Assembly: GCA_028023455.1 (NCBI GenBank)
Contig: JAQFVV010012490.1
Location: 2,792,001-2,856,000, forward strand
Origin: Epiperipatus broadwayi
Lineage: Eukaryota; Onychophora; Udeonychophora; Euonychophora; Peripatidae
Direction of reading: 5' to 3'
DNA: 64,000 nt
In this document: piece by piece, positions 25,845 through 39,446 of the stretch
How the letters are laid out: each line of letters starts with the position of its first letter
Numbering within the stretch: position 1 is the stretch's first letter
The notes under the pieces: model-generated
Told to the model about the DNA's origin: nothing
The model's database searches: none
The model's input: the letters and a program-made list of their open reading frames with translations, nothing else
Position numbers and translations under genes: made by a program

Positions 25845-26362
25845 CTGATAAAGGGACCTAACAAACCATGACACAAAATAGTGACTTTTATAAAAATAAC
25901 AGTGACTGTCTTATCTTTAACTTAAATTTCTATTTATATAGGCCAATCTGAAGCTTCCTGATTTGGGAGCATGAAGTTGTTGTTCTCTTCACTGTTTAAG
26001 TCCACTATTTCCTTTACTAATTAACCGTTACAAAATCTTGCAATTTACAGTGAGCTAATATTGTGATGTTAATGCAGGAAACTCTATAAACTATTGTAGA
26101 GTTGTCATTATATTTTATAGAGCATACAGGAAGTATATGTAAATACTTAAACAAGCTTTAACCTGTAATGAATGCATCTTAAAATTTCTAATAGTCACTA
26201 TCTTGTGTCATGGTTTGTGAAGTCCCTCTATTGGCAAAATAATATTGCTTGGCTATTTTTAAAGTGCATTCGTTACAGGTTAAAGCCTGTTTAAGTATTT
26301 ACATATACTTCCTATGTGCTTTATAAAATATAATTACAACTCAACAATAGTTTATAAATTTT
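25845..26362. repeat. Two interleaved inverted-repeat pairs
   Basis: Pair A is 25845-25886 (includes ACAAACCATGACACAA) with its inverted copy at 26192-26234. Pair B is about 26079-26184 (includes AAGTATATGTAAATACTTAA and TTTAACCTGTAATGAATGCA) with its inverted copy at about 26256-26362. The order is A, B, A-inverse, B-inverse, which is not the nested order of a simple foldback. No coding sequence. Confidence 0.8.
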
Positions 26363-26617
26363 CCAGCAAAAGAAACTCTGAATTATCTATTGATATTTTG
26401 TATGTATAACATGTTCAATCTTTGTTAAACTAAATTACTAAATTTAAAGTTGAATGTAGATGGCTACATAGATTTGTTAACATTAGGTTAGATTATGTAG
26501 GGTTAATTTTGGGCTAATTGTTTCATAATTGAATTGATGTTGGTGGAGGAATGTATGGGTGTTTAATATCAATGTAATCTGGGAAGATGCATTGGATTCT
26601 CATTTCCTTGTGCCACA

Positions 26618-26906
26618 TTAGAATACAGGGCATAGTATCCACATGAAAGCATGGCCAAAAGTGAAGCCATCACATTGCCAATGGTTGCAAATGTATTTCC
26701 TGTCATTTATCTCCTTACACTCTGGTTGGGACAGTAAGATGGCAAAGATCACTATCCCCCATTTTATAGACATGTCTAATATGTATTTCCAAATTATTAC
26801 CTCACCAGACAGATGTACATTCCTGTACTGGTTGAGGGTCATTATTTCTTTAATGATATCATGCTGCAGATGCACATTATCATGCCAGCATGTTTTTTTA
26901 TGCTAA
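26618..26906. other. Less AT-rich fragment, unassigned
   Basis: An 85-residue minus-strand frame (26618-26875) includes a CKEINDRKYICNHW segment similar to CKEMTNYKYMIYNW at about 13640-13690. Neither has a recognised domain, and an overlapping plus-strand frame of similar length exists. It is probably a decayed repeat rather than an exon. Confidence 0.35.
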
Positions 26907-27447
26907 CATCTTCATTTTGCATTGAACACATCGGTGTATCAGTAAGCTAGCATTGGTTTAAGTGTAAACTTTTGGCCTGAAGTTAAATTATTTGAGTCTT
27001 TAAATGCATATTCGATGTAGTCTATTTGTGCTTAACGCAATATGAAAATATTAAATTATATAAAAACTCATTCATCTTTGCATATTAAGATAAATATCAG
27101 GATTTAAATCTATCTAATAATGTTAAAATAATCTAATTATCAAATCTGATTTAGTATATGTTATGTGTGTAATAAATGTTTGTCTTATTAGTACTGGCAG
27201 CAACTAACTATTTATCTTTATTAACAATATTTGAAATAGATTGAAATGTTATATTATAAAACTCGGCTTCTCCATGAGCTAGTGACTAGGGCTATTGATC
27301 AAACCAAAAGTTGAACCTTACCCATATGTATCTGCCTATTTGATAAATTTTCTAGGTTCAAATAGCCTAGTGGCACTCTGGTATGGCAGATAGGGAAAGA
27401 GTCTCTGCCCAACCATTATAATATATATATTATAACATTACAAACTA
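26907..27447. other. Non-coding stretch with a weak tRNA-like block
   Basis: No gene was seen. Around 27265-27350, ATGAGCTAGTGACTAGGGC resembles a tRNA A box, but the following B-box candidate (GTTGAACCTTACC) is poor, so a SINE head is only possible. TA repeats follow at about 27420. Confidence 0.3.
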
Positions 27448-27986
27448 CAATTATAAATTTAAATTTGCACCCAAAATATTAATTAAATAAAAAGTGTAAT
27501 AATGTTCAAAGCTAAATGGGTTTGTAAGTAATCATTAAAAACCAGTCAACACATAGACAATCCCAATATCAATAACAATCAACAATTTCAAACTGTTTTA
27601 AAAATTTCTAATATATTTATATAGATACTAAAGATTGTAACTTGACCACAGAGACTGAAGTTATTAATATAAATCCATTTAGTCTTGAACATTATTACAC
27701 TTATTATTTAAATAATACTTTTGGTGCAATTTGAAATTTATAATTACAGTTATAATTTTATAATTGACTATATATTAGACTGTATTCACAGTAGGTTATA
27801 TTTAAACTTTTTTGTATCAATAATTTCAAATTCTGTGGTTAAGCTGTAATCTTTAGTGTCTATATAAGTATATTAGGCTTAATAAAGGTGGAATTCCACC
27901 TTTATTGTTAAAAGGAGGTTACCATGACAATAGTTTGAAATTGTTGATTGGTATTGAGATTGTCTAAGTGTTGACTAGTTTTTAAA
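27448..27986. repeat. Second locus of interleaved inverted repeats
   Basis: Pair B is 27448-27520 (AATTTGCACCCAAAATATTA and GTGTAATAATGTTCAAAGC) with its inverse at 27674-27749. Pair A is 27534-27670 (AGTCAACACATAGACAATCC and AATCAACAATTTCAAACT) with its inverse at about 27825-27986. The order along the DNA is B, A, B-inverse, A-inverse. The right A arm carries an extra ~45-bp insert containing the perfect palindrome at 27881-27906. Confidence 0.8.
27881..27906. repeat. Perfect 26-bp palindrome
   Basis: AATAAAGGTGGAA is followed directly by its exact reverse complement, TTCCACCTTTATT. It sits inside an insert present in only one arm of the surrounding inverted repeat, so it was gained after that repeat formed or lost from the other arm. 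Confidence 0.9.
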
Positions 27987-30900
27987 GATATATATATATG
28001 TTGAATTAAATATTTACGTGGATGTTATACATTATTAACTTGTTTTTTTGTACATATTTCTCTCAATAATTAAAGTTTATGTTGTAGTTCTACATATTAA
28101 AATGCTAGAATAAATTTATTAAATGGTTGATACAAAATGATAATCCTGATCAAATATTATACCTATTCTATTTAAAAGACGTTTGAATACATAGTGTGTG
28201 TTTATAAGTAATTTTGAAAGTAAATATTTTTAAATTATAGATGTGAAATTAAAAATTGAAACTTCTATATCGACCTAACATTGACATGGGAGTATTCAAT
28301 TCTTAATATAACTATTTTTATTTTAAATCCATTCCGTTTCACATAATTCTGTGTTCATTTTTTCACCAAACTTTCGATTAAATTTTTTAAATAACTTTTT
28401 TTTATCATTCTAACAAATTCTGTCGTTAATCTTTCTTTTGGGATTTAGTATTGTTTTCAAATTGTTTCGAAGTTTCTAATAAAATCTCTTACATAATCTA
28501 ATATAAGATCGCAGAAAATAATAGCTATACTGATTTAAACATGAAAACTATTTACCAAATAATTTTTCTTATATAAAATCTTAATCAGAAAAAATTGTTA
28601 TCAATAAATTACATTCTCCTAAATTAAAAATAAAAGACAGCCATTACACATCAATCTTAGTAACTAGCAATATGTTTAAAATAAAATAAACTAACTATAC
28701 ACTTTTCTCTTCTGGGGTAAAGACTGTATCATGTTAGAATCATGCACTTTTCTTTGTTACCAGGACAGGCATTCATTTCACTAATCCAGTTTTTTTAATT
28801 TACTCTACAAATAAAATTAGATATCCATTAACGGACTAAAATCTAAATGACTAAATAAATTGTTATCAGAATCCTGTATATACTGTACTTAGAGAAATCC
28901 TCTTAAGAAAAATTTAACGAAAATGGGATTTTTTTTCTAAACTTGTGACAAATTGAAATTATGCAAGATGTGGTCATATAAATAACATTTTCCTAGAATG
29001 ATTTAATGTTTAATTGATCTATGGTTAATTAATAGGATTTTCACTATTATTCATATCATTGCTGATCAGCATGGTTTTTTTCATTATCAATCTTCCTGAA
29101 ATGATATAGAGAATTAGATCCTATGACATGACTAATATAATACAACTTTAACCAGATCATTCATGATTCAAGTGAAACTTCAACATTCTGTATATTTCAG
29201 TACAGTGATACAGTATTAGGCTTAAGATCACAAGATTTCTAACCAATTTTCAGTTGAGTAAAGTAAAAAAAGAAACTCATTTTGATAGATTGAATGGAAG
29301 CTCTGTGCTCTGTTTATTACTTGTTGTTCAAACATCATGTAATCTCTTATGCAACTAATACCATGATTATTTAAGACTAATTGTACTATCTATTTGCTTT
29401 GTTATTTATGGCAATCTCAAATGTCTTCAACTGCAAAACAATTCAAAAGCTCAATATTTTTATTATTTTTTTTGTTAATATGCAGACATATAATCTAGCT
29501 ATTAAATTATTTCTACATAAATGCAGAGTGAGTCAAAGTAGGAAAATATGTTTTACAGAAAATCTTAAAAATATGGATGTTTAACGTACTATATTTTGAA
29601 CTTTGAACAATAGCAGTAGTAAATTAAAAAATAGAGTGAGATTGATTTTTAATTTTTTCATAGTTTGAATTTCAAAACTTTATTAAGCAGAATGATAGAA
29701 TATTGAATTCAGAACTGAAGATTTCAAAATTAATTCTCAGTGTATTAGCACAGTTTGGAATAACTGGATGGAATTGTTAAATGCTGAATCTGTCATTAGA
29801 ATCTTAAATATCAATTTTCCTAGGATTAGTTTAGGATTTATTATAATAAAGTTTTATTAAATAGCTTTTTAAAATACCCTGAACTATACTAAAATAATAT
29901 ATAAACATTATTTGGCCATTTATGTTGAATAAATGATGATTAGAAACCTAAAAAAAACCCATAATTTTTGATTTTACAAACAAAAGATTCTCATAAAATA
30001 TGGGAAAATGATGTTAAATAATAGTACTGAGCTAGTTCACTAAGACTTTTTGCAAGAGATAAACAAAACTACAGAGTTTGATGCTGAGTCAAAGTGTTTT
30101 GATGATGATAATCATAATATATTAGTATTTAATTAAGTATATTTAGGCACATATACTAATAATTAATTACCTATACAAAATGTTAGGCATTAATATTAAT
30201 TAGTAAAAAATCTCAAGTTTTGACATAAATAAAAAGATTAAGTATATTATTATCAAGTAAACAACTAATGTAATAAAAATTAATAAAGTTATGTCATAAA
30301 TTGAAAATTATAATCATATTACTGGGACTAAATAAATAAAATCTTAAACTTAATCAATCTTTCATTGGTATTTAATTTATTAATTAACATATAAATGGCC
30401 CTTCTCTTATTTATTTAATCTGTATTGTATTTTCTTTTTCTTTATTACATTATTTAGAGGAATGTAGTTAATTTATGTGATTTATAGAGAAAATAAATGA
30501 AATATTTTAAAATTGCATAACAATAAAGCCTTTTAAATATAACAAATATCTTTTTTTAATTCATCTTGTTGTGACTTTTCTAAGTAGATATAAAGTTATT
30601 TTGTAAATGTGGAATTGTTCAGCATCTGCATCTTTAATCAGATATTCAGATGACATTAAAATATTCATTTTACATTTTTAATCTTCTTTATATATTTATT
30701 TTCAATGCAGATGAGTTTTATAATAGGATTGTGATGAATAAGTTCACAAAATAAATCATATGATTAGATATTCTGGGATCTATGCAATATCACAGTACTT
30801 GTATGCAAGATAGTTGCAACAAATTTTATTCAATTTAGTAAAATGAATTCTTTTTACTTTACTTAGCTGGAAATTGATCCAGAAGATTTCAGCTCTTATG

Positions 30901-31403
30901 TTTTATTTAAAACCTGTAATTCCATGGCATCTGTTCAATGACTGAACCTTATAAAAAGTCTAATCATATGGTTTCACATTGTAGGGAATCCTTATAAAAA
31001 AGAATTTAAATTTAAAAAAACTATAAATTCCCAATCAGTTAACCATCCAGTCATCTTGACATAAAAAGTCATAACCCGCCCTAAATTAATAAAATTACTT
31101 TTTCAGTACAATTTACTAATTATATCTAATAAATGAAAATTAAATAATCCCTCATATTTAATTGGAAAGAATATTTTTTTCTGAATTTTTACATTCTTTT
31201 CTTCTGTTCACATCAGTTTGCTAATAAATTTATAGATCAACATGGTTTATTGCTTGGAATGTCATAAGAAGTAATAAAATGCTAATAATTTGTAGTCACA
31301 TGAATGATTAATTTTTCAAACACTATCTAAATCAGTGAACTGCTGTCAATATATTTCTAACATTGATTTAAATTATGCTTGGAAAATTAATCATTCTACT
31401 ATA
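27987..31403. other. AT-rich non-coding stretch, one possible mariner-like end
   Basis: There is no supportable gene. At 29524-29560, GCAGAGTGAGTCAAAGTAGG resembles the AGAGTGAGCCAAAATGGATA terminus near 56908, suggesting a lone end of a mariner-like element. No partner terminus was found nearby. The 67-residue frame at 29381-29584 overlaps it and has no other features. Confidence 0.45.
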
Positions 31404-31861
31404 TATATATATATTGTAATGGTACAAATGATTCAAAGATAAACAGAAGTGTCATTCTGATAAAATAACTAATCAAATTTAATATAAAAGGAATGCAGTG
31501 AATATAGAATGAGAGCAGAGAATGAGTGTAAAATATGAAATAAGTAGTTATACTAATCCTAATTTATAAACTCCAGTATTATACACAAAAATCAATAATC
31601 TATTATCATGAATAATCAATCACTCCAACAATCAATCTTGTGACTGGATTAAAAAGAGGTACACTATAAATAGGTTACTTTTATAGATACTTCCAAACTT
31701 AGGGAAGAAATATAACATAATTATTTGGAAGCATATATTTAAGTGTTAACCAATCACTCATAATAAAAAAATATTGAGATACTGAAACATGTTGACTATC
31801 ATGAATGTTCTAACCATGTAGCACCATTAGTGTGCAGGCAACTATAAACTACATTTTTAAT
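31404..31861. other. TA-repeat junction and non-coding stretch
   Basis: A (TA)n tract at about 31401-31416 leads into TTGTAATGGTA, one of several recurring junctions of this form in the window. Beyond it the sequence is slightly less AT-rich for about 250 bp, with no gene. Confidence 0.4.
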
Positions 31862-32012
31862 GGATTTTAAAGGTGATGCCTTTGTGCCATCCAGAATTAT
31901 CATTTCAATGTCAAAACATTAAAATAAACCCCTACATTTATAGAATTATCCATTATGTTCTAAACTAGCTTAGGAAATAAAAACTCTAGAGACTGTGGCT
32001 GCAAATAAGAGA
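31862..32012 (+). repeat. Dispersed repeat Y, copy 2
   Basis: TTTAAAGG, CCTTTGTGCCATCCAG, AATTATCAT, AAAACATTAAA and a terminal ...AAATAAGAGAT-like block correspond to 16655-16810. The copies are diverged. Function and class unknown. Confidence 0.5.
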
Positions 32013-32695
32013 TAAAAAATATAATATACTTACACTAAATCATTTATAGATTTATTCTACTACAATTAAATGGCATTATTGAGATAATTATGAATCCCTA
32101 AAATAAAGCTGTATTGAAATCAAGTAACACATACTGCCAATTCATGTAAAAGATAGCTGGAGGAATACAGGCATTAACACTAGAAAATTTTTTAAATAAT
32201 TATTTAATAAATTAACATGTTAATAATAAAAAAGTGACATGATAATATTATAATTTAAATTTATAAATTTTTATCAAGAATATAGTTTCATATTTAAAAA
32301 AATTAACTAACTGATTTTTATTCCTTAAATTAATTAATTTTTGCTTTTATTAAATTATTTCCTTTTATATTTAATCAAAAATAAGAGCATTTTAAATTAG
32401 CTTAACCCTTTTGTATATAATTTTGGGGAAAATAATGTAAAATAAAGAAAAAAAACATGTTTCAAAAAAATTGTTAAATGTTATTTAATAAAAATTAAAT
32501 TACCTAAAAACTCTTTGTAATTTTGGAAAGAAAAAAATCAAATAAATAATAATAATAAAAACATTTCACAAGAAAATATTACATTAGTAAAATTATTCAT
32601 TTTTATTAATTATTGTTTTATTTTTTTAATCTGTAAATGAACATATAATATGCACAAAAAACTTTTATCATGGTATTATTTTTCTTTTTGATAAT
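32013..32695. other. AT-rich non-coding stretch
   Basis: Nothing recognisable. Poly-A and poly-T runs and ATA repeats only. Confidence 0.55.
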
Positions 32696-33150
32696 AATAA
32701 TAATGAGTTTGTGCTTGATCAAAATAATACAGCAGGATGGTGATTTTTCTTTGGAAATATTTAGAAAATATGTTGACTTTATAATGGAAGGAGCTTTTTG
32801 CAATATCCTTTTCTTTTTTTCTGACTGTTTAGGTCAGGGGAAGGAAAAACCAAAATAATTGTAACTACTTATAAATTAATAATAATAACAAATGTTTATA
32901 TACAACAAGCTAACATTAATATTTTGTAAGTGTAAATATATTAATGTTAGTTTGTTGTTATTGTTAATTTATTAGTAGTTGCAATTATTTTGCTTTTTTC
33001 TTTCCCTGACCTAAACAGTCAGAAAAAGAGAAAAGGATATTGCAAAAAGTTACTTCCATTATAAAGTCAATATGATTTTCTAAATATTTTCAAAGAAAAA
33101 TCACCATCCTGCTGTATTATTGTGATCAAACACAAACTCATTATTATGGA
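32696..33150. repeat. Foldback element, arms about 220 bp
   Basis: The left arm from about 32696 to 32931 (TAATGAGTTTGTG, ACAGCAGGATGGTGATTTTT, GACTTTATAATGGAAG, CTGACTGTTTAGGTCAGG, CTAACATTAATAT) recurs inverted to about 33150. The arms differ by substitutions and small indels. Within each arm CTGACTGTTTAGGTCAG is itself a short hairpin. The frames at 32618-32858 fall inside the arms and are not genes. Confidence 0.85.
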
Positions 33151-36100
33151 AAATTTCCAATCTCCTAGCAAGGATATATGTGTGATCATTTGGAATAGTT
33201 CTTGAAATGTACTCTAGGATAAATGGCCATTAAAGAGATCAAACTTGCAATTAGGGAAACTCATTTTTATTTGGAAGAATCTTTTATACTTTATTATTAT
33301 AATAATTGAAATGTTAAGTGCATTTAATATTTTGTCAATCCCATTTTATTTTTATTTGGGTATATCTAACAGATATAACCTTGTATTTAAAGATGGTGTG
33401 TATAAATGGTTTTATTCAGGTTTATAATGTTTTGAAAGATCTCAGCAGGGGATTTATTTTATGTTTTATAAACATCTATAAGAATAGAGTTGCTACTTTG
33501 ATATATATTATATATTTTGCCTTGGATTGGTATATAATTTCTACTATTATTGTTATAAATTTAAAATTAACTATTTATTTATCTTTCATGCCTATATTTG
33601 TATTAGTCTTTTGATTATACTTTTGCTATATGCATTATAAACATGAGTAGATGTTATTTAAGATTTGTCATGTAATTGTTATCTCAATGCCTTTTCATTA
33701 TTGCTATTTCAGATTATAATCACATATAAATATGTTGATGACTTTTCATTTTACTTAGATATTATTTGTTAGGCCTTTCCTTATATTAGCAGTAGATAAT
33801 AATGGGACACTTATGTACATGTAGCATTGAATGTAGGTTTGTTTCCCTCATCACTATTGCCCATAAATATTTAGCTATTCCAATGTGTGTATTACAAAAT
33901 GCATTTGGGTGATTATATTTCCCTATTCCTTATCATACATTTTTAAATGTTTGTGTGTTGAGTAACGTATTGAGTTTATATTTCTTTACTCCACTAGTTT
34001 TATTTATTTAAAGCTAATACAAGGTACTTTTTTATATTAGATTATCTTATAAATTATATTGTACACTAATTTCAATGTAAATATGTTTTATTATATTACT
34101 AGCTACAATTATATTATCAATACATTCAAAATGCCCTAATTAATCTTAATATGTATCACTGATTATTAAATACAAACTGTAGGAGGTTTCTCTTTATTTA
34201 TTTATTTGTATAATATAAATATATCATAGATATGGTATATATATCATACGTGTATTATATCTAACTTATATATTAATTGATATAAAAGTTTCTTTAATTT
34301 ATTGTAAACTAAAAGAAAATATATTTAGCCTTTGTAATAAATATTTATTTATTCTTTAATTACGTTTCTGTGACCATTGGCATTTGTTACATCCATATAC
34401 CAGAAAATACATCCATATGCCAGAAAATCCCTTTAAATAGTAAAAATGTTTAAAGTGTTTATAAGAGTATACAGTATATTATTTCGAAGTTGTCACAATT
34501 CAAGCAATCTATTATATATGCAATTAAATTTATATAAGATTACTTTATTAATGCTCTTGTTGTTAGATTACTTAGTGATGTGTTTGGTACAACAAAATGC
34601 CCTTTACCTACTGTATCACTTTAGTTTTGCCATTATAAGAGTTATTTTAAATTTTAAGAAAACTTGATTTTATTTAGTTAATGATATAAGAACCAAAAAT
34701 AAGAGTTAATATTTTCTAGAAACCCATCTTTAGATAAATCTGTACTTCATTATAAAAGAAGAAAGTGTTGATAAAATATTAAGAAAATAAGTCTCATTGC
34801 CTATTATTGGTGCTATTTAACCAAAAGAATCTAAATTATCTTATTATTTTAGATTATCATTGCAAAGTCAGTCTTCTTTACAATTGAATTGAGATTATTC
34901 TTACTATTCATTATTATTGTTTATAGAATGTAACAATGAATTATCAATCAACCATTGGTCTATCCACATCTTCTAACATAGTGTATTAATTACAGTGTGA
35001 TTAGCCTATGAGAAGACTTGTTTAGTTGTTGTGCACTTAGCTTATAAGAGGACTTACTTTATATTACATGTTTATTTAATGTATTAGAGTTCTTGTATTG
35101 ATTTAGACCTATGTTTAGACCTACACTTTACTTTATGGTTGCTTGGTTCCCTTTGGAAGGCTACAATATATTATATATATATGCATGCGCACACACACAA
35201 TAATATAAACATGTAGATAATTGCCAGTAGATATTGATTATGTTTATTACATAAATGTTTTTATTTAAATCATCAAAACTTTTTCAGTGAGAGTTCAGTT
35301 TTAATCTTTTGAAAACATTTCTCTGTAGACCTCTTGGAAAATCTCTTCTTAAACTCAAGGAAATCTCAGTCATGTTTTATTAGTTTATTATATTACTATT
35401 TTCAAAAGTTATAAGCATATAAAACCTGAAAAGATTTATTTTTGATGAAAAGGGAAGCTGCTGACAGAGGTCGAATGCTTGTTAAATATAATGGAGTTAA
35501 TATTTTATCTCTCTATAGTTTATCATACATTGTTACCTTTCAAATTAAAACAGTTGAATAGAAATCACTTTTGAGAAATTAATAAGCAAAGGTTTATTTA
35601 AATAGGGTTATTTTCTTTCAAGTCAAAATACAGTAATGTAGAGTTTTAGAAGATTAAAAAATAGATATATGTAGAATTATATAAAAAGAATAACCGACAT
35701 GACATATATATTGTAATGGTATGTGAAAGAACATTACAATAACCTACCAAATATGTAATAGTTCAAGTGACTCATATTGACACAACAGATACATATGAAT
35801 ATCTAATTGAATTAAACAAGCAATGAGTAATTATGTGATAATGATCACAGTGAGTGGGTTCCCTTAATAATTTGTCACAATAAATCAAAAATGGCTTTAA
35901 ATATATGCATTCATATATGCCCAGCAAATTTCATAATTATAAATATATCTTAGGGAAGACACATTTATAATAGAGTGCCATATCTATTCTGGACAAAATA
36001 ATTAATCATATTGTAAACCAACTACAGAATTGAATCAATGGAAACATAAATGCTCTCACTTTAAGAAATATTAAGTCAAAATGACTTATTGTTATTACTA

Positions 36101-38149
36101 TTATTCATATAGTATACAGAAAATCAGTGAATTAAAAATAAAGTGCTTCAATTGGATTTTTAATAATTAATTAATTTCATTTTTTATTATCATTACCATT
36201 TAATATATTGTGATTCTCTACAATTTATAATTTAGTTATCTCCTTTAACTTGATTTTTTTTCTATAATAAATTAAAAATCACCAGTTCATCATCATGATT
36301 ACTTCAGACTTCATAACTTTTAGAATTACATTTTGATTCTTTCATTTTTAATGCCTAGTACTCTTATATATAAAGCAAAGTTAAATATATATGATAATGC
36401 CATTATTTAATAACTTCCTATAAGGTTCAAAGCATTCTAAACTTAATAACTTATTAGAGTTTTTTTTTAAAATCTTTTCCTTTTATTACTGCTTTATTTC
36501 TTATTTTTCTTTTTCAATATGTACATCATATAATCAATGCAATATTTTTCTTAACATTTCTGCAATTCTTTACTTATTAGATTGCTCAGCCAATTTAAAA
36601 TGATCTTTGTTGGACTATCCCAGATGTATATAGTTTCATAGATAAAGTAAGTTTGTACACAAGGATGAATCCCATTGCAATCATGATTAAATACAACCTC
36701 ATTTATATATAGTATAGTTCTAACTTTCATGAGAGAGTCTATTTCTTACTTATTTTCAAGTTTATGCAAATGGAAAATTTTAAATCAAATATTTGTATAA
36801 TATAATAAATATATTCCCAAGTGTATATAGTTTATGGCATTGATTAATAAACAAAATGCTTTTAATAAACATTTCAACATCTCTTTACTTACTAGTTTTC
36901 TTAAGTCAATACAAAATGACTTAACAACGATCAATTGTAATTTACATTTTCAGCTTTTAAATTTAGCTCTTTTTTGATTTCTCAGTTTTTTTTCTTTCCA
37001 TCTTGTATTAACTAATATTTACTCTTTTTTTTTTTTTTTCTGTTTCCAATATTTTCTATATTTGTCAATTCTTTCTGGCATTTGTTTTTTTTTCTTCATT
37101 GAGTCTCTTCGTTTTCATTTTTTCTAATTTTTTATTGCTTTTTGTTCACTCTCTACTAAGTATTATATTGTAAATTATATGGATAGATGCACTAGTACTT
37201 GTTTAGTTACTCATTATTGGATCAGCATTACTCATCTTATTGGTTAAAATATTTCGAGTTTATATCTATTTCTTTTTAATATTGCTTTATTCTTTTTTTC
37301 TTCTAATGTATATATATATAATTAATAGCAATCAATTATAAATTTCTTTGATTATTTTATTCATAAGATTTCTTTTTTTTTTTTCCAGGCGTAAATATAT
37401 ATCAAAATCTCATGTTATGCCACCAAATATATAACACTATGAAATGGAATGTTGTGAATTTGTATGGATTATGATCATCCATCCAGATCCCACATTTGTT
37501 TACCAAAGATGTAATGGAACCTATAAGAGTCTCACATTGGGTTTCCAAATATGCAAATATTATTTTAATAATAAAATATTTAATTAATAACAATAGTGAA
37601 TAATAATAAATATTTGTGTTTGAATGTGAACAGCAGTAAACAAAAAAAATATTCAAGGTCTGTTTCTAAGGCATTCTTATTCATTTGTCTGTTCAAATAA
37701 TCTTCTGGTTATAAAATATCTAAATTAATTTTATGCAGTGTGCAATGGGAAAACTTTCTGAATTAGTATATATTTTAAATATATTTTAAAATGTAACTGT
37801 GCATATCAAGATTACTAGATATGTATATATAATTTATAAACAGAAATATTAGAGAAACAAAAATTTAAGTATAATAAATAAATAAAAGTCAGAGTGCTCT
37901 CATCTTACTATGTTTTGAATTAAAAAAATATATAAATATGATTAATAAAAGCTTTTGCTTACATCAAAATTCTCTAGTAGCATAAATCAATTTATTGATA
38001 AAGTTCTTTATGATTTAACATTGTGGATTGTTTTATTATTTAAACAAAGATAACTTTTATAGTTTTGACTGGCATTAAATTTATATATATATTATAATTA
38101 CATTGAGTCTAGTATAGACAATGTACATATATTTAAATATTATATATAT
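33151..38149. other. AT-rich non-coding stretch
   Basis: No gene was supported. A 20-bp unit (ACATCCATATACCAGAAAAT) is tandemly duplicated near 34391-34430. TA or TG/CA microsatellite with a TTGTA-type junction occurs at 35158-35200 (inverted form) and at 35706-35720. Open frames of 60-98 residues at 33245-33614 and 34446-34667 are hydrophobic and A/T-driven and lack family signatures. Confidence 0.5.
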
Positions 38150-38700
38150 ATATATTGTAACCAAAAAGTCTACCCAGATCATAACAGGCAGAATTAGTGA
38201 TATAACACAAAACTGTTGGGGTATAATCCGGTCATGGTCAGAGTGCACTGTGAAGACTCATCGCAACAGTACATGAAGATACATTAAATTACCTAAAATA
38301 AATTGTAAGACTATTTAACTAATTATTATTCTCACTAATGATTGTATCTTTAATGATTGTATCTTAAAAACTATACTTCAAAAGCCTAATTTATGATTTT
38401 CATTTACATGAGACCCTTTGGCCAACCATGAACAAGATGGTATGATCTATAAAACTACTAAAGATTACTCTTCCAGAACTAAATATATGATCCATTACAT
38501 CAATACCAACTATCACATGGTTAATATAGGTCATTTAACAAGACAGTAAAAGTTATAGTCAGCCTCATAACATGATTGGCTATAGCTCAAATATACTCAG
38601 GATTTTAGTACAGAAATGCCATGTAGAGCATTTGCTTTGCAATAAAAGGTAAATACGTAAACATTAGGTTCTTTCTTCATTAATTTAAATTTTTAATTAA
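38150..38700. other. Less AT-rich block following a TA-repeat junction
   Basis: A (TA)n tract at about 38141-38154 leads into TTGTAACCAAAAAGTCTACC, followed by several hundred bases with a different texture (GGGGTATAATCCGGTCATGG). It resembles the junctions at 18466 and 49283. It could be an unrecognised element's end. No coding evidence. Confidence 0.35.
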
Positions 38701-39355
38701 ATCAAAAGCAATGAGACTCTTATTATAATATCTAAATCATAAATTATAATATTAGAAAATATGTTCAATCATCATACTGGCTAGCAAGTTTATTTATCAA
38801 TTTAGGTCCTAATATCACAAACACCAATGGAAGTAACAAATTCTAGATTATATTTCAGAATCAGCAAAGCAAAGCAGAGGTGATGTAGGAGGTAAATAGG
38901 ATTTTCTTATACTCTGGACATCACTAATTACCCAAGAACAAAAGCATTAAGATATCATAATTTCAGTAAACCTTTTTTGCATCGTCAGGGACAATATGTG
39001 CTCTAATATATGGTCTATTTAATACATTGAATTTTCTGTTTTTATGTATGATAAACAGCAATGGCACTGTTAAGTTAAATTATATGATTAACATTTATTT
39101 ATGACTTAATACTAAATAAATAATTGGTTAATACAATATTCACAAAATTAGATAAGTAAATAAATACAATAAAAGACCATCACATATACTTATTTCTATA
39201 CATGGATAATGTACATGAATTCCAAAATATATACAATATAAGATTTTCTCACAATTAGTTTTGATTTCAACCCTTATAGGGAAGAGGATGGATTAAATCA
39301 CCTAGTCAGTAACATCTCCAATATATCAAAACCAATGCACCTATACCCCAGATTT
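38701..39355. other. AT-rich non-coding stretch
   Basis: No gene or element was seen. Confidence 0.5.
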
Positions 39356-39356
39356 T

Positions 39357-39357
39357 T

Positions 39358-39419
<62 letters not shown>

Positions 39420-39446
39420 CAACAACAACAATAACAACAACAACAA
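39357..39446. repeat. Compound trinucleotide microsatellite (ATA)n-(ACA)n
   Basis: About 19 ATA units followed by about 9 AAC/ACA-type units with one interruption. It encodes the artefactual poly-Ile and poly-Thr run in the plus-strand frame at 39335-39574. Confidence 0.95.

Noticed and set aside
27265-27350. Candidate tRNA gene or SINE head
   Set aside because: An A-box-like word is present, but the B box is poor and no cloverleaf can be drawn. Noted only as weak.
33245-34667. Several hydrophobic frames of 60-98 residues
   Set aside because: The hydrophobicity follows from T-rich codons. No initiation context, domain or neighbouring gene supports them.
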